Source: an uncultured Oscillospiraceae bacterium (GTDB lineage: Bacteria; Bacillota; Clostridia; Oscillospirales; Acutalibacteraceae). From it: 14,938 nt of DNA. The position numbers were made by a program, and so were the translations under genes. Position 1 is the first letter of the stretch, and each line of letters opens with the position of its first letter. Below are positions 7,445 to 12,428 of the stretch, piece after piece. The notes under the pieces were generated by a model that worked only from the letters and a program-made list of their open reading frames with translations, was not told the DNA's origin and searched no databases. Location: contig CAJJPG010000031.1 of NCBI GenBank assembly GCA_905193585.1, forward strand, positions 1-14,938, written 5' to 3'.

Positions 7445-7620
7445 ACCCCTCAGTCACTAACGTGACAGCTCCCCTCTGTTTCGGAAAAGCCGAAAAGAAG
7501 GGAGCCAAACCGCCTCCCATGTGTAAGGGTGCGGGTGTCCGGTGGACACCTCTGCAAAGCAGAAGCACCGACCGAGGCGGCAGCCGTGACGGTGTCATGC
7601 GTTAGCTATGACGGAGGGGT
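7445..7620. repeat. Cloverleaf-like palindromic element (MITE-like), 176 bp
   Basis: The outer arms ACCCCTCAGTCA (7445-7456) and TGACGGAGGGGT (7609-7620) pair over 11 of 12 positions, with a single A-G mismatch. Inside are nested hairpins: GTCAC/GTGAC (7453-7457/7462-7466, competing with the outer arm); a long hairpin at 7468-7506 (CTCCCCTCTGTTTCGG against CCGAAAAGAAGGGAG); CCGCCTC/GAGGCGG (7510-7516/7574-7580), enclosing GGTGTCC/GGACACC (7534-7540/7544-7550) and TCTGC/GCAGA (7551-7555/7559-7563); and GTCAT/ATGAC (7594-7598/7608-7612). No protein is encoded. The layout is that of a non-autonomous, multi-stem intergenic element. It may also act as a terminator between the convergent mutS2 and XRE genes. 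Confidence 0.7.
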
Positions 7621-7634
7621 TGTTTAGCATAAAA

Positions 7635-7889
7635 TCATTCTTCATCAGAATCATCATCAAATGAGAAAGTGTTTAATTCCTCAAAATTTAAAAATTCCGA
7701 GAGTGTCATATTAAAAGAAAGTGCTATTTTATGCAAGGTTTTAATGCGTGGATTTTTTGTAAGACCGCGCATTATATTATCTAATGTAGACTGTTTAACG
7801 TCGCTTATATTTGCAAGATAATTAATAGAAAAATTGCGTTCCTTGCAAAGCGAGCGTATACGCTTGACATATATTTCTGAATATTCCAT
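7635..7889 (-). CDS. XRE-family (Cro/CI-type) HTH transcriptional regulator
   Basis: The product is an 84-residue single-domain DNA-binding protein. Residues about 7-66 (YVKRIRSLCKERNF, SINYLANISDVKQSTLDNIM, RIKTLHKIALSFNMTLSEFL) match the five-helix Cro/CI HTH fold, with the recognition helix near VKQSTLDNIMRG. An acidic tail (DDDSDEE) ends the protein. There is no second ligand-binding or protease-sensitive domain. The start is ATG at 7889 (minus strand) with an AGGGGG SD 7 bases upstream. It is divergent from the SLOG gene, and the shared intergenic region holds three regularly spaced palindromes, so autoregulation plus control of the SLOG gene is likely. Base composition is clearly lower in GC than in mutS2 or hrcA, which suggests acquisition. 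The effector signal is unknown. Confidence 0.88.
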   Translation of the reverse strand: MEYSEIYVKRIRSLCKERNFSINYLANISDVKQSTLDNIMRGLTKNPRIKTLHKIALSFNMTLSEFLNFEELNTFSFDDDSDEE

Positions 7890-7926
7890 AGTGCGCCCCC
7901 TAATTATTACCCATAAAAGGGTTATT

Positions 7927-7932
7927 ATTATA
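7927..7932 (-). promoter_or_regulatory. Candidate -10 of the XRE gene promoter
   Basis: On the minus strand this reads TATAAT, a perfect -10. The -35 region 16-17 bases upstream (7949-7955 on the + strand) is weak (TTAGAG or ATTAGA). Transcription would start near 7920, inside operator O1, and leave a leader of about 30 bases. A weak promoter overlapped by an operator is typical for an autoregulated repressor. Confidence 0.5.
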
Positions 7933-7969
7933 ATAAGGGGAATTAAATCTCTAATTACCCGAATACGGG

Positions 7970-7998
7970 TTGACTTTTTAAAAAAATTGAGATATCAT
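7970..7998 (+). promoter_or_regulatory. SigA-type promoter of the SLOG gene
   Basis: The -35 TTGACT (7970-7975) and -10 TATCAT (7993-7998) each match consensus at 5 of 6 positions and are separated by exactly 17 bases. The promoter is squeezed between operators O2 (ending at 7970) and O3 (starting at 8003), so a bound repressor would block RNA polymerase. It is stronger by inspection than the divergent XRE promoter. Confidence 0.72.
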
Positions 7999-8041
7999 TA
8001 TATTAACCGTTTTCGGGTAAAATATTTGGAGCGTGAGATAT

Positions 8042-8464
8042 ATGATATGCACATTTTTCGGGCACAGTCACTGTCCTGACAGTGTTAAGCCGATTTTAAA
8101 GGAAAAATTGATTGAGCTTATTGAGGAAAAAGGCGTAAATAAATTTTACGTAGGCAATCACGGTCATTTTGATTATATTGTCAGGACTGCTCTTGCTGAA
8201 CTTAAAGAAAAATATCTGCAAATTCAATATTATGTTGTGTTGGCGTATTTGGAAAACAGAAAAGACGATTATAAGGATTATTCGGATACCGTCTTACCCG
8301 AGGGAATAGAAAATGTTCCTTATAGGTATGCAATTTGCTACCGCAACGAATGGATGATAAAACAGGCGGATTTTGTAATTACATATGTTCGCCATCCATC
8401 AGGTGGGGCGGCAAAACACCGTGATATTGCAGAGCAAAGAAAAAAGACAATTATTGAATTATAA
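8042..8464 (+). CDS. SLOG-superfamily protein (YpsA/DUF1273-like), 140 aa
   Basis: This is a single Rossmann-like domain. The N-terminus ICTFFGHSHCPDS resembles the 'TGHR' strand-loop of SLOG proteins related to YpsA. FYVGNHGHFDYIV (about 35-47) matches the second glycine loop, with G38, G41, F43 and D44. YYVVLAYLENRKDDY (about 63-77) is the third strand, and ADFVITYVRHPSGGAAKH (about 109-126) carries the S-GGA loop expected to contact a nucleotide-derived ligand. I chose ATG 8042 because GGAG at 8028-8031 is 10 bases upstream; GTG 8033 would leave almost no spacer. There is no membrane segment, so it is cytosolic. SLOG domains bind or process nucleotide-like ligands in conflict and signalling contexts, but no activity can be assigned here. 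It is divergent from the XRE regulator and low in GC (19/60 in 8101-8160). It is followed by palindromic repeats rather than another gene. Confidence 0.72.
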   Translation: MICTFFGHSHCPDSVKPILKEKLIELIEEKGVNKFYVGNHGHFDYIVRTALAELKEKYLQIQYYVVLAYLENRKDDYKDYSDTVLPEGIENVPYRYAICYRNEWMIKQADFVITYVRHPSGGAAKHRDIAEQRKKTIIEL

Positions 8465-8510
8465 ACAAAATTATAAGCGGAGCTTTTGGCTTGCGGTAAA
8501 TTGAAAAAGA

Positions 8511-8557
8511 GCCTCCCTCTGACGAGGAAGGTGGCACGGCGTGAGCCGTGACGGAAG
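8511..8557. repeat. Partial palindromic repeat element
   Basis: This stretch has CCTC/GAGG (8516-8519/8524-8527) and a perfect CACGGC-GTGA-GCCGTG hairpin (8535-8550). It then runs into TGACGGAAGGA, the same kind of end (TGACGGAGGGG) that closes the element at 7445-7620. The 10-mer GCCGTGACGG is shared with that element (7583-7592). It looks like the 3' part of a related element whose 5' part is missing or diverged. Confidence 0.5.
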
Positions 8558-8598
8558 GAAAGAAAGAGTTTAAATACATAGAAATTTTATCTTTTTTC

Positions 8599-8727
8599 TC
8601 CTTCAGTCTCGTTTCACTCGACAGCCGCTGACGGCGGCGGTCCCCTCTGTCAACTGCGTTGACGTCTCCCCACACCGTGGGGAGCAACCCTCGTCATAGG
8701 GAGCCTATGTGTGGCAAAGCCGCCGTC
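8599..8727. repeat. Palindromic repeat element with perfect stems
   Basis: It begins with CTCCTTCAGTC, resembling the left end CCCCTCAGTCA of the 176-bp element. GACGGCGGC (8630-8638) and GCCGCCGTC (8719-8727) form a perfect 9-bp closing stem. Inside it are GTCAAC-TGC-GTTGAC (8649-8663, perfect 6 bp) and CTCCCCAC-ACC-GTGGGGAG (8666-8684, perfect 8 bp). The 3' arm merges into the TTAGA tract at 8726. Together with 8511-8557 and the tract, this accounts for most of the 438-base non-coding stretch between the SLOG gene and hrcA. The rest is a short A/T-rich linker (8558-8598) and the hrcA promoter region. Confidence 0.6.
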
Positions 8728-8753
8728 TAATATCTAACATCTAAAATCTAAAT
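8726..8753. repeat. TTAGA-type A/T-rich tract, right copy (inverted)
   Basis: Read on the minus strand, this 28-base tract contains TTTAGATTTTAGATGTTAGA followed by TATTAGA, the same type as 7396-7440 but in the opposite orientation. It marks the right border of the accessory segment, 16 bases before the direct repeats of the heat-shock control region. Confidence 0.6.
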
Positions 8754-8771
8754 TTGTGAATAAAATGTAAA

Positions 8772-8788
8772 AGTCAGGAAAAGTCAAA
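8772..8788 (+). promoter_or_regulatory. Candidate CtsR-like heptad operator upstream of hrcA
   Basis: AGTCAGG (8772-8778), spacer AAA, AGTCAAA (8782-8788). This follows the CtsR layout (RGTCAAA-NAN-RGTCAAA, 10-base period), with one perfect heptad and one 5-of-7 heptad. A further inverted near-copy (minus strand AGTCAAT, 8806-8812) overlaps the -35 of the hrcA promoter. Whether ctsR exists in this genome cannot be seen here. Confidence 0.4.
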
Positions 8789-8806
8789 TTATTTTTCAAA
8801 AAAGTA

Positions 8807-8834
8807 TTGACTTTTCCTTTTTTTTGGATATAAT
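8807..8834 (+). promoter_or_regulatory. SigA promoter of the hrcA-grpE-dnaK-dnaJ operon
   Basis: The -35 TTGACT (8807-8812), a 16-base T-rich spacer and a perfect -10 TATAAT (8829-8834). The CIRCE operator starts 8 bases after the -10, so repressor binding would cover the start site and initial transcribed region. This is the usual layout of class I heat-shock promoters. Confidence 0.85.
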
Positions 8835-8842
8835 AATAATCG

Positions 8843-8869
8843 TTAGCACTCAAGGACGTAGAGTGCTAA
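8843..8869. promoter_or_regulatory. CIRCE operator (HrcA binding site)
   Basis: TTAGCACTC (8843-8851), nine bases, GAGTGCTAA (8861-8869): both arms match the CIRCE consensus exactly. HrcA, encoded by the first gene of the operon, represses from this site. GroEL is known to keep HrcA active, so chaperone depletion under stress relieves repression. Confidence 0.98.
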
Positions 8870-8902
8870 ATCAAAAAAGCAGTTTTTCAGAGGTGAAACG
8901 TT

Positions 8903-9937
8903 ATGGAGCTGTCACCGAGAAAACAGGCGGATTTGGCGGCGGTTACAAAGGCTTACATCAAAACCGGCGAGCCGGTAGGCTCAAAAGCGTTAACCGCTCT
9001 GCTTAAAAATGCGCCGTCGGCTGCAACGCTCAGAAATGAGATGAGCGAGCTGTGCGATATGGGGCTTCTGGCTCAGCCGCACACTTCGGCGGGCAGAATA
9101 CCCACAAGCAGCGGCTTTAAGTTTTACGTCAATTCGCTTATGACCCCCGAAAAGCTTTCGGACGGTATGAAAAGACGAATTGATTCAAAACTCAGCGGTC
9201 TTCACTGCGCGCCTGAAAAAATTCCGACGGAGGCAGGTAAGCTGTTATCCGACCTTACGGGTCTTCCTGCGGTCGTCTGCTTTAAAACGGACGGCAGCCC
9301 TAAGATACGAAACGCCGAGATTTTCCCTGTAAGTAAAGGCTCGGTAATGCTGCTTATAGTAACGGCGGACGGCAGAACAAGGCACACGGTGCTGCGGCTC
9401 GGGGCTGATTACACAAAGGGCTATGCGGAGAAATGCCGCGATATAATAGTCCGGCGTATAAACGGCAGAAGAACCGACGAGCTGACGCGCGGCTATATGC
9501 AAAGCGTGGCAGCCGAGGCAGGAACAGACGCATTCGCGCTTATGCCGCTTTTCTCGGCGCTGTTTGAATCGGCTGCGGGAATTGAGTCTTCTGGCGCGTA
9601 TCTTTTGGGTGAGCAGCGGCTTTACGGCATTTGTGAGAGTCAGGCTGCGGCGAAAAGAATACTTTCGCTGGTTGCTTTGCGCGAGCCGATGTTAACGCTT
9701 ACAGAACGGTTTGACGGTAATGTAGGCACGGTATTCGGCAGAGATTCGGGCTTTAGTGAGCTTGAAAACAACACGATAATCGCCGCAAAGTATTACGGCA
9801 GCGACAGATTCAAAGGCACGCTTTGCGTTATAGGTCCCAACAGAATGTCCTACGGGCAGATAATTCCGAGCGTTGAATATACCGCCTTGCGATTAACCGA
9901 AATTATGACCGGGGCGCAAAAGGATATGGAGGATTGA
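8903..9937 (+). CDS. hrcA: Heat-inducible transcription repressor HrcA
   Basis: The 344-residue protein has the usual HrcA length. The N-terminal winged-helix domain (residues about 1-75) shows GEPVGSKAL, SAATLRNEMSELCDMGLL and the family-typical HTSAGRIPTSSGFKFYVN. The remainder is the GAF-like dimerisation domain with an inserted segment, ending in PNRMSYGQIIPSVEYTALRLTEIM, which fits the conserved GP.RM.Y......L..V motif. It starts at ATG 8903 with GAGGTG at 8890-8895, 7 bases upstream. Its promoter carries a perfect CIRCE, so the gene is autoregulated. The stop (9935-9937) lies 5 bases before the grpE start, indicating tight coupling. There is no sign of truncation. Confidence 0.97.
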   Translation: MELSPRKQADLAAVTKAYIKTGEPVGSKALTALLKNAPSAATLRNEMSELCDMGLLAQPHTSAGRIPTSSGFKFYVNSLMTPEKLSDGMKRRIDSKLSGLHCAPEKIPTEAGKLLSDLTGLPAVVCFKTDGSPKIRNAEIFPVSKGSVMLLIVTADGRTRHTVLRLGADYTKGYAEKCRDIIVRRINGRRTDELTRGYMQSVAAEAGTDAFALMPLFSALFESAAGIESSGAYLLGEQRLYGICESQAAAKRILSLVALREPMLTLTERFDGNVGTVFGRDSGFSELENNTIIAAKYYGSDRFKGTLCVIGPNRMSYGQIIPSVEYTALRLTEIMTGAQKDMED

Positions 9938-9942
9938 TACCG

Positions 9943-10488
9943 GTGGCGGAGAAAACCGAAAATACCACGGAGCAGGCAGAAAACGAGGTTGCGGCGGAAA
10001 AGGAAGCCGAAACCAAAGCTCCGAAAAAGGAAAAGAAATCAAAAAAGGACGCCGAGATTGAAAAGCTCAAAGAAGAGCTTGAAAAAAAGAACGATATTCT
10101 TTTAAGAACGGCGGCTGAATTTGACAATTACAAAAAGCGAACCGAAAGGGAGCGCGCAGGCATTGCGGAATATGCAAGAGCGGGCATAATAAAAAAGCTG
10201 TTGCCTATTATCGATAATATCGAGCGCGCGGCGGTGGCTGACAAAGAAAGCCCCGAATATTTAAAGGGAATTGAGCTGATAGTAAAGCAGTTTGAAACCC
10301 TGGCTGGCAATTTAGAGCTAACCGAAACGGCAAAGGCGGGCGATACGTTTGACCCCACTCTCCACGAGGCGGTAATGCACATTGAGGATGACGCTTTGGG
10401 CGAGAACGTTATTGCGGAGGTTTTACAAAAAGGCTACAAGACCGGCGATACGGTAGTACGTCACGCCATGGTCAAAGTGGCAAATTAA
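9943..10488 (+). CDS. grpE: Nucleotide exchange factor GrpE
   Basis: A 181-residue GrpE. I chose GTG 9943 because GGAGG at 9928-9932 lies 10 bases upstream; the in-frame TTG at 9934 would be only 1 base from it and overlaps the hrcA stop. The N-terminal ~35 residues are low-complexity, rich in E, K, A and T. A coiled-coil helix covers about 36-75 (KKDAEIEKLKEELEKKNDIL, then EFDNYKKRTERER). A four-helix dimer segment (LLPIIDNIERA) and a C-terminal beta-wing with EVLQKGYKTGDTVVRHAMVK (about 159-178), the GrpE signature, complete it. GrpE releases ADP from DnaK and acts as a thermosensor. It lies between hrcA and dnaK in the standard Firmicutes order. Confidence 0.97.
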   Translation: MAEKTENTTEQAENEVAAEKEAETKAPKKEKKSKKDAEIEKLKEELEKKNDILLRTAAEFDNYKKRTERERAGIAEYARAGIIKKLLPIIDNIERAAVADKESPEYLKGIELIVKQFETLAGNLELTETAKAGDTFDPTLHEAVMHIEDDALGENVIAEVLQKGYKTGDTVVRHAMVKVAN

Positions 10489-10516
10489 AATAAATTATTA
10501 TTCGGAGGAATTTATC

Positions 10517-12355
10517 ATGGGAAAAATTATAGGTATTGACTTAGGTACAACAAACTCTTGCGTTGCGGTAATGGAGGGCGGCGAGCCGGTAGTTATCGCT
10601 AATGCCGAGGGCGGCAGAACCACCCCTTCGGTAGTTGCATTTTCTAAAACGGGCGAAAGAATGGTAGGTCAGGTTGCTAAGCGCCAGGCTATTACCAACC
10701 CCGACAGAACAATAAGCTCTATCAAGCGTGAGATGGGTACTGCCCACACGGTTGAAATTGACGGCAAAAAGTACACTCCGCAGGAAATTTCGGCAATTAT
10801 TTTGCAGAAATTAAAGGCTGACGCAGAGGCTTACCTCGGTCAGACCGTATCTGAAGCGGTTATCACCGTTCCTGCATACTTTACCGATGCACAGCGCCAG
10901 GCAACAAAGGACGCGGGCAAAATTGCGGGACTTGAGGTTAAGCGTATTATAAACGAGCCTACCGCTGCGGCACTGGCTTACAGCATTGATAAGGAAGACG
11001 ACCAGAAGGTTATGGTTTACGACCTCGGCGGCGGTACTTTCGATGTTTCCATAATCGAAATGGGCGACGGCGTTCAGGAAGTTTTAGCAACCGCAGGTAA
11101 CAACAGACTCGGCGGCGATGACTTTGATAAGCGCGTTATGGACTACATTGTAAACACCTTTAAGGCAGAGCAGGGCATTGACCTCTCGGGCGATAAAATG
11201 GCAATGCAGCGTATTAAAGAGGCTGCCGAAAAGGCTAAGATAGACCTTTCGGGTATGTCCTCAACCGATATTAACCTGCCGTTTATAACGGTGGATGATT
11301 CGGGCCCGAAGCACTTTGAAACCACCCTTACAAGGGCTAAATTCAACGAGCTTACCGCCGATTTGGTTGACGCTACCATGGGACCTGTTCGTCAGGCACT
11401 CTCCGATTCGGGACTTGATAAGGGCGAGATAAACAAGGTGCTTATGGTAGGCGGTTCTTCAAGAATACCGGCTGTTCAAGAGGCTATTAAGAACTTTATG
11501 GGCAAAGAGCCGTTTAAGGGCATTAACCCCGATGAGTGCGTTGCAATAGGCGCGGCTTTACAGGCAGGCGTTTTGGGCGGCGATGTTAAGGGCTTGCTGC
11601 TGTTGGATGTTACGCCTTTATCCCTCGGTATTGAAACAATGGGCGGCGTTTCCACCAAGGTTATAGACCGCAACACCACCATTCCGGCTAAAAAGAGCCA
11701 GATATTCTCAACCGCTGCCGACGGTCAGACCTCGGTTGAGGTACACGTTTTACAGGGCGAGCGCGAATTTGCCAAGGATAACAAGACCCTCGGCGTGTTC
11801 CACCTTGACGGCATTGCTCCCGCTCCGCGCGGAATCCCGCAGATTGAGGTTACCTTTGATATAGACGCGAACGGTATAGTTCACGTTTCGGCAAAAGACC
11901 TCGGAACCGGCAAGGAAAACAACATTACCATTACCTCAAACACCAATATGTCTAAGGATGATATTGATAAGGCTGTTAAAGAAGCCGAGCAGTATGCCGC
12001 AGAGGATAAAAAGCGCCGCGAGGCGGTTGACGTTCGCAACAACGCCGACCAGATGATTTATCAGACCGAAAAGACCGTAAATGAGTTCGGCGATAAGCTA
12101 TCGGCTGATGAAAAGGCTAAGATTGATACTGCCAAAGAGGCTCTTAAAGAGGCGCTCAAGGGCGAGGATATTGAGGCTATAAAGGCTAAGCAGGAAGAGC
12201 TGCAAAAGGAGCTTTTCGCTGTAAGCGAGAAGGTTTACAAGGCTGCTAACCCGCAGGGTGCCGAGAACGCACAGCCGCAGGGCGGCGCGCAGAACGGCGA
12301 CCCGAACGTTTACGAGGCGGATTACACCGACGTGGACGATAACAATAAGCAGTAA
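10517..12355 (+). CDS. dnaK: Molecular chaperone DnaK (Hsp70)
   Basis: The 612-residue length matches Gram-positive DnaKs, which lack an insertion found in proteobacterial homologues. The ATPase domain shows GIDLGTTNSCVAV (6-18), the RIINEPTAAALAY segment (143-155), VYDLGGGTFDVS (167-178) and VLMVGGSSRIPAV (308-320). The interdomain linker and first substrate-domain strand read GLLLLDVTPLSLGIET (359-374). The helical lid is followed by a Q/G/N-rich stretch and an acidic end (YEADYTDVDDNNKQ) typical of the family. GGAGG at 10504-10508 precedes ATG 10517. DnaK binds unfolded segments in the cytosol with DnaJ and GrpE from the same operon. Codon use looks smoother than in flanking genes, as expected for a highly expressed protein (inference). 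Confidence 0.99.
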   Translation: MGKIIGIDLGTTNSCVAVMEGGEPVVIANAEGGRTTPSVVAFSKTGERMVGQVAKRQAITNPDRTISSIKREMGTAHTVEIDGKKYTPQEISAIILQKLKADAEAYLGQTVSEAVITVPAYFTDAQRQATKDAGKIAGLEVKRIINEPTAAALAYSIDKEDDQKVMVYDLGGGTFDVSIIEMGDGVQEVLATAGNNRLGGDDFDKRVMDYIVNTFKAEQGIDLSGDKMAMQRIKEAAEKAKIDLSGMSSTDINLPFITVDDSGPKHFETTLTRAKFNELTADLVDATMGPVRQALSDSGLDKGEINKVLMVGGSSRIPAVQEAIKNFMGKEPFKGINPDECVAIGAALQAGVLGGDVKGLLLLDVTPLSLGIETMGGVSTKVIDRNTTIPAKKSQIFSTAADGQTSVEVHVLQGEREFAKDNKTLGVFHLDGIAPAPRGIPQIEVTFDIDANGIVHVSAKDLGTGKENNITITSNTNMSKDDIDKAVKEAEQYAAEDKKRREAVDVRNNADQMIYQTEKTVNEFGDKLSADEKAKIDTAKEALKEALKGEDIEAIKAKQEELQKELFAVSEKVYKAANPQGAENAQPQGGAQNGDPNVYEADYTDVDDNNKQ

Positions 12356-12372
12356 GCGCTAAGCTGCATTTT

Positions 12373-12398
12373 GACTTCCCCCTTAAAAAGGGGAAGTC
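12373..12398 (+). promoter_or_regulatory. Hairpin in the dnaK-dnaJ spacer (attenuator or processing site)
   Basis: GACTTCCCC (12373-12381) pairs perfectly with GGGGAAGTC (12390-12398) over 9 bp around an 8-base loop. It is followed by TTCAACATATAA, not by a T-run, so it is not a strong intrinsic terminator. Position between two heat-shock genes suggests partial attenuation or RNA processing that adjusts DnaK to DnaJ levels. A -10-like TATAAT at 12406-12411, with TTAAAA at 12383-12388 (17-base spacer), could alternatively be an internal dnaJ promoter. Confidence 0.5.
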
Positions 12399-12428
12399 TT
12401 CAACATATAATTTGTAGGAGAAATTGCT

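Larger units (their letters stand above)
7907..8018. promoter_or_regulatory. Three 16-bp operators at exact 48-bp spacing in the divergent control region
   Basis: O1 is TTACCCATAAAAGGGT (7907-7922), O2 is TTACCCGAATACGGGT (7955-7970) and O3 is TTAACCGTTTTCGGGT (8003-8018). The shared pattern is TTA(C/A)CC-N6-GGGT, within an inferred palindrome TTACCCG-N4-CGGGTAA. Start-to-start distances are 48 and 48 bases. O1 begins 4 bases downstream of the candidate -10 of the XRE gene, and O3 begins 4 bases downstream of the -10 of the SLOG gene. O2 touches the -35 of the SLOG promoter. This arrangement fits repression of both divergent promoters by the XRE protein, possibly with cooperative binding or looping. 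Confidence 0.72.

Noticed and set aside
8033..8041. GTG start at 8033 for the SLOG gene
   Set aside because: The only SD (GGAG 8028-8031) is one base away. ATG 8042 has a workable spacer, and the domain begins right after it.
7834..8079. 81-codon + strand open frame across the XRE-SLOG intergenic region
   Set aside because: It runs antisense to the XRE gene start, through promoters and operators, and into the SLOG gene in another frame. It has no SD and no recognisable protein.
8451..8687. 78-codon minus-strand open frame over the repeats downstream of the SLOG gene
   Set aside because: It consists of translated palindromic repeats, with no protein-like composition.
8824..9006. 60-codon open frame covering the CIRCE site
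   Set aside because: It overlaps the promoter, operator and hrcA start. The reading is an accident of the control region.
9934..9942. TTG start at 9934 for grpE
   Set aside because: It is one base from the GGAGG. GTG 9943 has a 10-base spacer and gives the usual short charged N-terminus.
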